Source: Granulicella sp. dw_53 (GTDB lineage Bacteria; Acidobacteriota; Terriglobia; Terriglobales; Acidobacteriaceae). Taken from it: DNA of 64,000 bases. The translations under genes and the position numbers were made by a program. Positions 9,386 through 18,317 of this stretch are shown here, piece after piece; the first letter of the stretch is position 1; the number at the start of each line of letters is the position of its first letter. Under the pieces are notes generated by a model that was not told the DNA's origin, did not search any database, and saw only the letters and a program-made list of their open reading frames with translations. Location of the stretch: NCBI RefSeq assembly GCF_018449545.1, contig NZ_JAAVUR010000010.1, positions 166,406-230,405 of the forward strand, in the 5' to 3' direction.

Positions 9386-11944
9386 ATGGCTAGAATCACA
9401 CGCCGCAGCCTCCTCGTCTCAGCCTCTACCGTGGCAGCAACTCTGTCGGTTGGAAAACGTTTCAGCTTTAGTCAGAGTTCGCCGAACGATGCAGACGACC
9501 TCAAGCTCTGGTACACCCAGCCGGCATCGCAGTGGGTAGACGCCTTGCCCATCGGCAACGGACGTCTCGGCGCGATGGTCTTCGGCGGAGGCGCCATCCA
9601 CACCAACGCGGTCAAGGACGCAAAGGGCGAACCCACATCCGGTCCCGTCCCCACCGATCCCGCAAAAGAGACCTTGCAGCTAAACGAAGACACGCTATGG
9701 TCAGGTCTTCCAGTCGACGGCAACAACCGCGACGCGAAGAACTACCTCTCTGCAATACGCGAAGCCGTCCTCCAGCAGAAAAACTATCATCTCGCCGACC
9801 AGCTATGCCGTAAGATGCAAGGACTCTTCGCAGAGGCATACCAGCCGCTCGGCAACCTCCACGTCGATTGCACTCACACCGGTCAGGTAACAGGCTATCG
9901 TCGCGAACTCGACCTTGCCTCCGCCATCGCGGCCACTCGCTACACAGTAGATGATACCCAGTTCGAACGCATAGCGTTCTCCTCCGCAAAAGATCAGGCC
10001 ATCGTACTGCGCGTCTCTGCCAGCAGACCAGGCCAATTAAACGCGACCATATGGTTGGACGGCCCACTCGAGAAGTCGGTCAAGACAGTCGGCGGCAACC
10101 GTCTGTTGTTAACTGGCAAAGCCCCAAAGCACATCGCCGGCGCCGGTCATCCTGGCGGTGAAGATCCGGCCGTCTTCTCTGACGTCGCAGGCGAGGGGAT
10201 GTACTTCGCCGCGACCTTACAGGCGAATATCCAGGGCGGCCATATCTCCGCAACCGGAAACAGCCTCATCATCAAGGGCGCGACAGCATGCACCATCGTA
10301 TTAACCGCCGCTACCGGTTATCGCGGATTCGATAAGAGTCCCGACACGCCACAGGCCGTCGTAACCCAACTGGCTAGCCGCCAACTCGACTCCGCCCTCA
10401 CCCACAGCGACTCCACACTCCATGAACGCCACATAGCGGATTACAAAAGGCTCTTCAACCGCGTGTCACTCACGTTGGGCCCAAACCACCAGGCAGCCTT
10501 ACCGACCGATCAGCGTCTGGCGAACTTCGCATCTGCACCCGATCCATCCTTGCTCGCCCTCTACTTCCACTACGGACGCTACCTGCTCATCAGCAGCTCA
10601 CGTCCTGGCACACAGGCAGCAAACCTACAGGGTATATGGAACTATCAGGTGCAGCCGCCATGGAGCAGCAACTGGACCACCAACATCAACGTCCAGATGA
10701 ACTACTGGCCCGCAGAGACCTGCAACCTCAGCGACTGCACCGAGCCCTTGATAACTTTCATCGAAGGTCTCCGCGACACCGGCACCCGCACTGCGCAGGA
10801 GATGTACGGCTTGCCAGGCTGGGTCACACATCACAACATAGACATCTGGCGCGCCGCGAACCCTGTAGGAATGGGCGTCGGCGCACCGACGTGGGCCAAC
10901 TGGGGCATGAGCGGACCCTGGCTCTGCGCCCACCTCTTCGAGCACTACCGCTTTACCCGCGACCGCGAATTCCTGAGAACGCGTGCATACCCATTAATGA
11001 AAGGTTCGGCGGAGTTTTGCCTGGCATGGCTGATCGACGACGGTGAGGGACATCTAACAACATGCCCTTCGGAGTCGACCGAGAACGATTTCATGGCGCC
11101 CGACGGCAAGCCTGCCATGACAAGCGCCGGCTGCACCATGGACATGGCGCTCATCCGGGAGCTCTTTACGAACTGCATCGCTGCATCGAAAGAACTAGCC
11201 TTGGACCACGACTTCGCCGCAAAGCTTGAGACAGCACGCAACAAACTCATCCCATATCGCATAGGCAGTCACGGTCAGCTACAGGAGTGGTCCATCGATT
11301 TCGTCGAGAGCACCCCAGGTCAGCGCCACATGTCCCACCTCTATCCTCTGTATCCCGGCAACGAGATCACGCCACGCGGTACGCCCGAGCTTGCAAAGGC
11401 AGCACGTATCTCGCTGGAGCGGCGGCTGGCCAACGGCGGCGCATACACCGGCTGGAGCCGCGCCTGGGCCATTGGGTTCTGGTCCCGCCTCGGCGACGGC
11501 GACAAAGCCTGGGAATCTCTCTCGATGCTGATGCAGCACAGTACCAACCTGAATCTCTTCGACACACATCCCGCCGGCAAGACATCCATCTTTCAGATCG
11601 ACGGAAACTTCGGCGCCACTGCGGCAATCGCCGAGATGCTCATGCAAAGCCATACGGACGTCATCGACCTGTTGCCCGCTTTACCATCCGCATGGCCTTC
11701 CGGCGAAGTGAAAGGTCTCAGGGCACGCGGCGCAGTCGAGATAGATCTGCGTTGGGCAAACGGAAAGGCAACAGCCGCCACCATCCGGCCAGACCTCTCC
11801 GGCGAATATCGTCTCCGTGCACCAGCGGAACAAAACATCGCCAGCATCACCGGCAAAGGTGAAACCCCATTGCGAAAGAACTCCGACGGCAGCGTCGCTT
11901 TTACATTGGAAGCAAAACAGATATATAGAGTGAGATTCGCGTGA
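9386..11944 (+). CDS. GH95 alpha-L-fucosidase-like glycoside hydrolase, Tat-exported
   Basis: The 852-residue enzyme belongs to glycoside hydrolase family 95, mostly inverting alpha-1,2-L-fucosidases (some act on galactosides). A twin-arginine leader (RRSLLVSAS, residues 6-14) predicts folded export. The N-terminal beta domain begins [19 protein letters not shown]. In the catalytic barrel the motif [12 protein letters not shown] near residue 433 carries the two asparagines, the Glu in TCPSESTEN near residue 560 is the expected general acid, and the Asp of QIDGNFG near residue 738 is the third key position of the family. All appear intact. It is a single gene preceded by a 233-base spacer. It probably releases fucose from plant or microbial glycans in the periplasm or outside the cell. 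Confidence 0.88.
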   Translation: MARITRRSLLVSASTVAATLSVGKRFSFSQSSPNDADDLKLWYTQPASQWVDALPIGNGRLGAMVFGGGAIHTNAVKDAKGEPTSGPVPTDPAKETLQLNEDTLWSGLPVDGNNRDAKNYLSAIREAVLQQKNYHLADQLCRKMQGLFAEAYQPLGNLHVDCTHTGQVTGYRRELDLASAIAATRYTVDDTQFERIAFSSAKDQAIVLRVSASRPGQLNATIWLDGPLEKSVKTVGGNRLLLTGKAPKHIAGAGHPGGEDPAVFSDVAGEGMYFAATLQANIQGGHISATGNSLIIKGATACTIVLTAATGYRGFDKSPDTPQAVVTQLASRQLDSALTHSDSTLHERHIADYKRLFNRVSLTLGPNHQAALPTDQRLANFASAPDPSLLALYFHYGRYLLISSSRPGTQAANLQGIWNYQVQPPWSSNWTTNINVQMNYWPAETCNLSDCTEPLITFIEGLRDTGTRTAQEMYGLPGWVTHHNIDIWRAANPVGMGVGAPTWANWGMSGPWLCAHLFEHYRFTRDREFLRTRAYPLMKGSAEFCLAWLIDDGEGHLTTCPSESTENDFMAPDGKPAMTSAGCTMDMALIRELFTNCIAASKELALDHDFAAKLETARNKLIPYRIGSHGQLQEWSIDFVESTPGQRHMSHLYPLYPGNEITPRGTPELAKAARISLERRLANGGAYTGWSRAWAIGFWSRLGDGDKAWESLSMLMQHSTNLNLFDTHPAGKTSIFQIDGNFGATAAIAEMLMQSHTDVIDLLPALPSAWPSGEVKGLRARGAVEIDLRWANGKATAATIRPDLSGEYRLRAPAEQNIASITGKGETPLRKNSDGSVAFTLEAKQIYRVRFA

Positions 11945-12315
11945 CACTGGTAAGTCAAAAAACAGCCCAATCGAGCGACATATCGATCCCCCAAAAACTT
12001 TGTTTCGAATTCCTCAGCAAAAACGCATGTCAATCCCCAAAATCACTTAACTCATTGCCGTTCAAAGAGATAAGAGTGGCACTTTAGTTTCGGTCAATCA
12101 CATAAAATAGAACTAGAGAAACAAAAAAGGCCTCGACGGCAACCCCGTCGAGGCCTTTGCATGCAACAAACAACCGTAACCCAAGCCCGCTCACGTATTT
12201 GGGCGCAACTCAAGTAGAATCAGCCGCTTACCGGAGCCTAAATCCAGCAAGCGACTGATTATAAAGCACTTACCTCACCACCCCCCCCCCGGGGGGGTAG
12301 GGGTCTGGTGACACC
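11945..12315. other. convergent intergenic region
   Basis: This 371-base stretch separates the GH95 gene from the end of the polysaccharide locus. It holds the terminator at 12123-12157 and a C10-G7 homopolymer pair at 12281-12297 just before the last glycosyltransferase's stop codon. No gene is supported. Confidence 0.6.
12123..12157 (-). terminator. terminator closing the polysaccharide locus
   Basis: A 14-bp perfect stem (12126-12139 with 12144-12157 allowing a five-base loop) is flanked by an A6 tract at 12123-12128, which reads as a T-run on the minus strand. It is therefore best oriented to stop the long minus-strand locus, though the stem could also serve the convergent GH95 gene. Confidence 0.8.
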
Positions 12316-13392
12316 CTAGAAGGCGTCAGAGAAGGCTGCACCAAGAGACTTGACCGCAGCATGGAGTGGCCGTCCAACGAGGATAGGCCGTCGGAAGATC
12401 GCCACTACAAACTGCATAAGGCCCCTGAAGTATCGCCCTTGTGACCAGTAGATCCGTCCCGAGTAAAGATAGGAGTCTGCAATGACCCAACCGTCAGCCC
12501 GCTCACAGTCAGCGGATTGCAATGTTGCCAACATCGCGAGCGCCAGAGAAAAGGCCCTCAGACGATACATATTTCGGGCGCTCGAGAGGTACGCCCTCCC
12601 AATGGCCGTGTGGATACTTCTGTCGTCCACACCCATGGAGGCAAGAGCAGCGGCTGTAATCTCCGGAGACAACGCCAGCGGATCGCAAGCTCCGCTTCGC
12701 CGCGCCGCAGCCGATGCCTTCGCCGCAAGCGTGCCAAGAGCCTGCTTCCTGCATCGGAGGACCGAACCCTGCTCCGGATGAACTCTGTATCGAAGGACTA
12801 CTTGCTTCAGATTCGCCAGTTCGAAGTGGTCAGCCATTCGCAGCCAAAGATCGTAGTCCTCGGCATCGGGAATGTTTCTGTAACCACCTGCGAACAGAAA
12901 CGCATCCTTCGTATAGAGAACAGTAGGATGCCAGAACGCAGTGCAGTCCGACAACTGCCGCTTGATCGAGAAGTCGCTCTCAGGATGTCTAGCCGTGAGT
13001 AACGCCTTGCCGTCCGCGTCAATGAACTCAACAGCGCCCCCAACGAGGCTGATCTCAGGATGGCTCTCAAGAAACTCAACCTGAACCTTCAAGCGGTCTA
13101 AGAGGGCAACATCGTCGGCATCCATCCTCGCGATATATCTTCCCCGCGCAAGGTCGCAGCCACGATTTAGAGATTCGACTAAGCCTCGGTTGCTCTGAGC
13201 AAATAGCCTTATTCGGGAATCCTGGCTTCGGTAGCGATCGAGAAGCGCAAGCGATTCGTCATCCGAACCATCGTCGATGATGATGAACTCGAACTCGTCG
13301 AAGCTCTGGCTGAGAACGCTCTCGACAGCCTCCGACAAGAAGCGTCCTCCGTTGAACACGCTCATCACGACGGAAACAATGGGACTTGTCAT
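12316..13392 (-). CDS. family 2 glycosyltransferase
   Basis: The 358-residue GT-A fold enzyme starts TSPIVSVVMSVFNGG, with the nucleotide-binding IIDDGSDDES segment and the metal-binding motif ARMDADD. The remaining ~150 residues are an Ala-rich helical tail without clear assignment. A longer frame begins at 13497, but the start at 13392 forms an ATGA overlap with the stop of the upstream glycosyltransferase and leads straight into the GT2 fold, so it is chosen. It is the last gene of the polysaccharide locus. Role: transfer of one sugar to the lipid-linked repeat unit in the cytoplasm; donor and linkage unknown. Confidence 0.85.
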   Translation of the reverse strand: MTSPIVSVVMSVFNGGRFLSEAVESVLSQSFDEFEFIIIDDGSDDESLALLDRYRSQDSRIRLFAQSNRGLVESLNRGCDLARGRYIARMDADDVALLDRLKVQVEFLESHPEISLVGGAVEFIDADGKALLTARHPESDFSIKRQLSDCTAFWHPTVLYTKDAFLFAGGYRNIPDAEDYDLWLRMADHFELANLKQVVLRYRVHPEQGSVLRCRKQALGTLAAKASAAARRSGACDPLALSPEITAAALASMGVDDRSIHTAIGRAYLSSARNMYRLRAFSLALAMLATLQSADCERADGWVIADSYLYSGRIYWSQGRYFRGLMQFVVAIFRRPILVGRPLHAAVKSLGAAFSDAF

Positions 13393-14510
13393 CTGGCGGC
13401 AATAGCGGTGCGAAGATATCGACGAAGCTCCCGAAGTTGGCTCCCCGGGATCCTCAGCCACACGAAGAACAGCTTGGCGTAAGTCAGAATCGACCACGGA
13501 TCTCTAGCCACGCTGTCGAGATAGCAACGCTTGGCTTGCAAAGAATCGCCGCTCAACCAGAGGTTGTCGCCCATGGCATCGAAGGCCCGAGCGCGAATCA
13601 ACTCTCTCTCCGACTCCAGCGGGATATTCGCGCAGAGCGACTGCTCCAACTGCTCTAGGCTGAGCGACCAGGTCGAGCCTTGGTACCTCTTCGACTTCAC
13701 CTGCTGAGAGTACTCCTTGGCAATCGCCTTGAGACACCAGTCAGCCACCTCCTGCAATCCTGCTTCAAGAGCACGTTGCCGGACCTTCAAGGGAACCGCA
13801 AGATCTCCCGCAGAGCACTTGTAGAGATTTTCATCTTGAGCGAGCGTAGTCGTCATGCTGAGACTGTGCGCGCGATAACAGACCATTGGCTCAGCGAAAT
13901 ACGCAACATCGTACCGCAATGCAAACACGCACCACAGATACCAGTCGCCGCTCCATTCCATCCCCTCATCCAAGGGAAAGTAGTCAATAGTTCGATAACA
14001 TTCTGCCCGAGCCAGAACGGAGCCAGCCACAATGAAATTGCTTACCAACAACTTCTTCAACAGACACCAACCATCAACGATCACATCCTTCTCGCCATAA
14101 AAGGAATAAGGAAGAACATGGGTCTCACGTCCATCCATCACCTCGATAGCAGGACAAAATGCATACCCTACATGAGAGTCCCGCTCCAACACCTCCATGT
14201 ACCACTCAAGGATGTGATCTTTACGAAGGTAATCGTCAGCCGATATAAGCCAGATGTAACTTCCGCGGCAAAGTTCGATTCCTTTGTTGTAATTTCTAAG
14301 ATTGCCAAGATTCTTCTCGTTATGGATATATCTCACACGAGGATCTTCGATTGAAGCTGCTACAACGGCTGTGTCATCAGGAGAATCGTCGTCCATAATC
14401 AGGACTTCAAAGTCTGTATAAGTCTGGATCAGAATCGAATGGACACATTCAGAGAGCAAGTGTGCCAATTTATAACACGGAACAACAAAGCTAACTTTCG
14501 GACGATTCAT
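13389..14510 (-). CDS. family 2 glycosyltransferase
   Basis: The 373-residue enzyme opens with PKVSFVVPCYKLAHLL and has LIMDDDSPDD and the metal site WLISADDYL, all typical of GT2. A C-terminal portion of about 130 residues (after PLKVRQRALEAG) is helical and contains TPR-like spacing, as in some polysaccharide-locus transferases. GAGG 7 bases upstream supports the ATG at 14510. The stop overlaps the next start by four bases. Likely adds a sugar to the repeat unit; specificity cannot be read from sequence. Confidence 0.84.
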   Translation of the reverse strand: MNRPKVSFVVPCYKLAHLLSECVHSILIQTYTDFEVLIMDDDSPDDTAVVAASIEDPRVRYIHNEKNLGNLRNYNKGIELCRGSYIWLISADDYLRKDHILEWYMEVLERDSHVGYAFCPAIEVMDGRETHVLPYSFYGEKDVIVDGWCLLKKLLVSNFIVAGSVLARAECYRTIDYFPLDEGMEWSGDWYLWCVFALRYDVAYFAEPMVCYRAHSLSMTTTLAQDENLYKCSAGDLAVPLKVRQRALEAGLQEVADWCLKAIAKEYSQQVKSKRYQGSTWSLSLEQLEQSLCANIPLESERELIRARAFDAMGDNLWLSGDSLQAKRCYLDSVARDPWSILTYAKLFFVWLRIPGSQLRELRRYLRTAIAAR

Positions 14511-14573
14511 TCCCTTGCCTCATTCTCTTATCTCTTTCCTCAAAGCTAGAGAGCAATGCGGAACAGCATTTGC

Positions 14574-15902
14574 TTACCGAAGCGAACGATTTGCCTTCGG
14601 AGCCCAGTTCAGTCCAAAGGTTGCAACATTTCGGCTTAGCGAATTTCCATCCGAGGCAGAGAAATATCCGCGATAGCTATAGACACCTTGCAGTCCATGG
14701 CCAAAGTCCACCTGATAGCGACAGTCGAAGTATGTACCGTGAAAGGAAGGAATTGTGGCCACGGTGTCATTCGCTACAAAGCTGACATTGAATATCGCCT
14801 CAGCCCTGGACGACACTTGCCGCTGATATCCACCTGACACACTTTCCTGCCAGACACCCAGTCCAATATCGGCCGTGTTCGGAGCTCGTGCGGAGAGCAG
14901 ATAGAACTGCGAGTTACCAGTGAGTCTCTTACTGAAAGACACCGCGTAGGAAAGTCCCTGCCGGCTTCCGCATTCTGATGTGTTGAGTTGCGGACCGCCA
15001 CTTATATCGATTTGGGTCTTTTCGCTCGGCCGCCATCTCAGGCCTGCTCCGACTCCATAGCTCGAGCAGTGAATATATCCGTGATAGTACGATTCACGTA
15101 AGTACGTGAACATCCCAAAGGTATCGGAGATATTCCGGGAATAGGTCATGCCGATTGTACTGATCCTGTTCGTAATGTTGAGTCCGCTGTAGTTGCTATA
15201 AGATTCTCCCGCGCGAACCTCAATCGCATCTCTTTCGGAACTCTTGTACCGAACTCCGATGTTGGCGTCCCCGTGCGCTACGATGCCCGCATTCTGAAGA
15301 TAGGTGGCAGAATTGGGCCCTGTTCCCGCTGTTCCACCCACTGCCACAGTTTGGTCCGATCCCAGAAACCGAGCAGAGTCCCGCCCATAACTTCCCATGG
15401 CATTCATATCCCAACTCAGGCGTTGGCTCACATCAACCACGACGTTAGCGGAGGCCAAGTTCATGTTTTGCCATGCATACTGAGATCCGTAAGATGTGTT
15501 TGTCGACCGATATTGCGCCACGGACTTCGTGTGTGGAGTATTTGATACAAACTCAATATAGGGATTGAGTGTAAAGAATTTGGATGCAGCACCGGTATCA
15601 CTTCTACTGGTATTGTTTGGGTTACTGTCCCATCCAGCGGTTGTAGTCGCTCCCCCAAATATGTGGCTGGGGATGTTGTCACCCAGAGCGATCAGGGACG
15701 CACCAGAGAGTGACGGTATATACCGAACCTGCGTTTCTCCTTCCCCCTTCCCACTCTCAGAGTCAGAACTGACAGATGATGGAGCAGTAGTCGAAACAGA
15801 GGTGTTTCCAGAGATGTCAGCCGATGCCTGTCCCAGCATGGGGTTAGTCATCAATACGGCAATCAGCAGACCTAAGAGACCAACATATTTCGATCTATTC
15901 AT
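14574..15902 (-). CDS. outer-membrane beta-barrel protein of the polysaccharide locus
   Basis: The 442-residue protein has a signal peptide (KYVGLLGLLIAVLMTNPMLGQASA) followed by alternating amphipathic segments rich in Tyr, Ser, Gly and Asn, as in outer-membrane beta barrels (for example MTYSRNISDTFGMFTYLRES and AVSFSKRLTGNSQFYLLSAR). It lies between two glycosyltransferase groups in the same direction. No enzymatic motif is visible. It may aid passage or anchoring of the polymer at the outer membrane, in addition to the Wza-like exporter at the head of the locus. This role is inference. It is not recognisably a TonB-dependent receptor. Confidence 0.7.
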   Translation of the reverse strand: MNRSKYVGLLGLLIAVLMTNPMLGQASADISGNTSVSTTAPSSVSSDSESGKGEGETQVRYIPSLSGASLIALGDNIPSHIFGGATTTAGWDSNPNNTSRSDTGAASKFFTLNPYIEFVSNTPHTKSVAQYRSTNTSYGSQYAWQNMNLASANVVVDVSQRLSWDMNAMGSYGRDSARFLGSDQTVAVGGTAGTGPNSATYLQNAGIVAHGDANIGVRYKSSERDAIEVRAGESYSNYSGLNITNRISTIGMTYSRNISDTFGMFTYLRESYYHGYIHCSSYGVGAGLRWRPSEKTQIDISGGPQLNTSECGSRQGLSYAVSFSKRLTGNSQFYLLSARAPNTADIGLGVWQESVSGGYQRQVSSRAEAIFNVSFVANDTVATIPSFHGTYFDCRYQVDFGHGLQGVYSYRGYFSASDGNSLSRNVATFGLNWAPKANRSLR

Positions 15903-16053
15903 AAATTATTGAGAATAATAGTGTGTTAGAGATGTCGACTGGTGGACTGGGGCGCATGCAATGCCAAGCAGATTCGTCTACAGTCAGACAAAAACGACGG
16001 CCAGAACAAAAAGCAGATGTTTTCCGGCAGGACTATTCGCCGACAGGGATGCC

Positions 16054-17331
16054 TTACATAGAAACTTTAGCCATGGACCCCGGAAAAATGGAGTTATCCA
16101 TCGACGCTTCGAGGGTCCGGCGCAGAATGGCATCAACTGTAGCTCCGGCCTCGTCCCATGTTATGGATTGCATGCTGGCTGCAGCCGCAACGGACAATGC
16201 ATCTGAATCTATGCATGAGACGATCTCCTCGAGTGATGCCGCCAAAGCCATCGGGAAGGCGGGGGCATACCGAACAAACGGACTATCGAGATCAGCCCGG
16301 ACTTGAACCGTATCGTTGACCACGGGAATGCACCCTGCGGCAAGCATTTCAAAAGGAACAAGCGAGACGTTCGTAAACGAGAGACTTAGCCCAGCGAAAC
16401 AGAGATTATAGATGCGATTAATCTCATCTGGTGTAATACGGCCGTGATCGACGAAACGGAATGGGAGATGTCCCATTCTGTCGCCATAGATATGGATGTC
16501 GATATCAGGTCTTCGAGCTGCAAACATCTCAAGAGCAAGAAGGCCTAATTCAAAGCCGCGGCGGGCGTTTTCACGTCGAGCGTAGAAGACTATGCCGGAT
16601 CGGTGGGATGTCTCTGATCTACGATATTGTGAGATGTCACAACCAAAAGTAAACGTATCGACAGACATGCCGAATTCGATGACTAGCTTATTGGCAAAAC
16701 ATTTTCCGATACTGATGCCATGAAAACCCATCCTGTATGTACTCTCAGCGAAGGAACTTATACTTCCAGCAGGATAGAAGTAAGGCTCGAAGTCCTGCAC
16801 AAAATAGAATCGTTTTCCAGCACATCTCGAGTTAAAGATCGGGTATGCCGTGGGCCAGCCCGTTGCTACCACTATATGAGCATCCTGCATTCCGCCGTCC
16901 ACGTTTGAAACGGGACCATTGAAGCCGTAGTAATTACGCACAACCGATTCGTAGTAACTATGGTCTCCCTGGTATACATCGTAAAAATAAACGCGGTTAG
17001 TGTAGCCGTGGGCTTCGAGATAACGAATCATGCGAAACAGTGTAGTATGACCACCTGATCCAGGTGCCGGTGGAGTCGTGACCCAGTTCGCAATAAGTGG
17101 GCGCCCTAGTAAGATGGGGGGAATTGGGGGTTGAAAGGGATGCGCCAGATCGATTGCAGCTAAGTCTGAACTGCGGACCTGGGACACGACTCTTTGAGGA
17201 GCGAGCCACTCGGACAACACTCGTCGGACTCGCTCCGTAATTCCTTTTGCACTTCTAACTCGCCAGAGGCGGCGGAATGGCAGAGGTCGCTTGTTGAGTT
17301 CTGCTTCACCTCGTTCTATCCTGGATTTCAC
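16054..17331 (-). CDS. WsaF-like GT4 glycosyltransferase (rhamnosyltransferase-like)
   Basis: The 425-residue protein resembles the WsaF type of GT-B rhamnosyltransferase. The N-terminal half has the characteristic GSGGHTTLFRMIRYLEAHGY and YFVQDFEPYFYP phrases. The C-terminal half has GIVFYARRENARRGFELG and the donor-binding LSLSFTNVSLVPFEMLAAGCIPVVND. The GTG start at 17331 has GGAGG four bases upstream. It sits in a gap-flanked position (230 bases before, 151 after), so it may be less tightly coupled than its neighbours. Likely adds a deoxyhexose such as rhamnose; the sugar is not certain. Confidence 0.78.
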   Translation of the reverse strand: MKSRIERGEAELNKRPLPFRRLWRVRSAKGITERVRRVLSEWLAPQRVVSQVRSSDLAAIDLAHPFQPPIPPILLGRPLIANWVTTPPAPGSGGHTTLFRMIRYLEAHGYTNRVYFYDVYQGDHSYYESVVRNYYGFNGPVSNVDGGMQDAHIVVATGWPTAYPIFNSRCAGKRFYFVQDFEPYFYPAGSISSFAESTYRMGFHGISIGKCFANKLVIEFGMSVDTFTFGCDISQYRRSETSHRSGIVFYARRENARRGFELGLLALEMFAARRPDIDIHIYGDRMGHLPFRFVDHGRITPDEINRIYNLCFAGLSLSFTNVSLVPFEMLAAGCIPVVNDTVQVRADLDSPFVRYAPAFPMALAASLEEIVSCIDSDALSVAAAASMQSITWDEAGATVDAILRRTLEASMDNSIFPGSMAKVSM

Positions 17332-17561
17332 CGTTCCTCCCCTCTGTTATGAAAACTAAATACTATGACCGTCTCAATCCAGAAGATTAGCTGCGGCTTG
17401 AAATTGGGACGAGACAATAGATATGCTGGTTCTTCGCCCCGCTAAAGATCACTGCATCAGATAAAGCCAGAGGTACATTAGAAGGGTGGGCTCAGAATAA
17501 ACCAACTAATAACATTGATGTTTCATTTGTGATTACGAGTGTGATTTTTGGCGGATTAGCC

Positions 17562-18317
17562 TTATTCTGGCAGCGCATTACCAAATATATCGATTGCGGC
17601 TTTGACCGGAACAATATGGTTTCCGCTCTCTACGGTTAGCGATATTGCCCGGTCCAGAAAAACGGGAGTACAACCAAAGGGAGAGTGATTTTTGCGTACA
17701 TCATGTGTGTAAAAGATAAGCCATCCGCTGCTTCGGACGTTCTCTGCCAGTAAAGCTTCGACTCTCGCACATCCCTCCACATCGCCATACAGGCTGTTTG
17801 CTCGCAGAAGGTTGAGGTCTGCCACCCGTTCATTGATTCCGCCATAAGTTCCACGGCAACTATTCATCTGGGCACCAATGATTCCCTTTGACCTCATGGA
17901 GACATGACCATACGGGTAGGCGAAGTCGCTTGCATCGCTACCAATATGCTGTCGAATTGCTTCCCGTCCCTTTCTTACATCCATCTCAAAAGAACTTGCA
18001 GAGACATTGCGGCACGAACTGTGATTGAAAGTATGACAACCCAGCTCATGACCGTCCTCCAATAAGGAATTGAGGTCGGCTTGAGTAAACTGATCTCCCA
18101 ATGTATTGGTGGTGTTGATGAGCCCCAGTGCCACATAGTAAGTGCCGTGCACCCCGAAGCTTTTAAGGATCGTGCCTCCTGTTGTGTAGGCAGTCCGTGG
18201 AAAATCATCGAAGCAGAACGATACGATGGGTCCACGGTCGCCCAAAAGCATAGGCCGCCTGTGTACTGAACTCAGTAGTTCACTGCGTAGAAGTCCCAAC
18301 CGAGAGCGAAAGGTCAT
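17562..18317 (-). CDS. polysaccharide deacetylase (NodB/CE4 family)
   Basis: The 251-residue enzyme has the CE4 motifs in order: motif 1 SFCFDDFP (catalytic base and metal Asp), motif 2 HTFNHSSC (the H-x3-H metal pair) and motif 3 AYPYG. A conserved YTHD occurs near the C-terminus. No signal peptide is seen, so it acts in the cytoplasm or is exported by an unusual route. It removes N- or O-acetyl groups from sugars, here probably from a precursor of the locus polymer. The ATG overlaps the stop of the FkbH-like gene (ATGA), so the two are translationally coupled. Confidence 0.82.
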   Translation of the reverse strand: MTFRSRLGLLRSELLSSVHRRPMLLGDRGPIVSFCFDDFPRTAYTTGGTILKSFGVHGTYYVALGLINTTNTLGDQFTQADLNSLLEDGHELGCHTFNHSSCRNVSASSFEMDVRKGREAIRQHIGSDASDFAYPYGHVSMRSKGIIGAQMNSCRGTYGGINERVADLNLLRANSLYGDVEGCARVEALLAENVRSSGWLIFYTHDVRKNHSPFGCTPVFLDRAISLTVESGNHIVPVKAAIDIFGNALPE

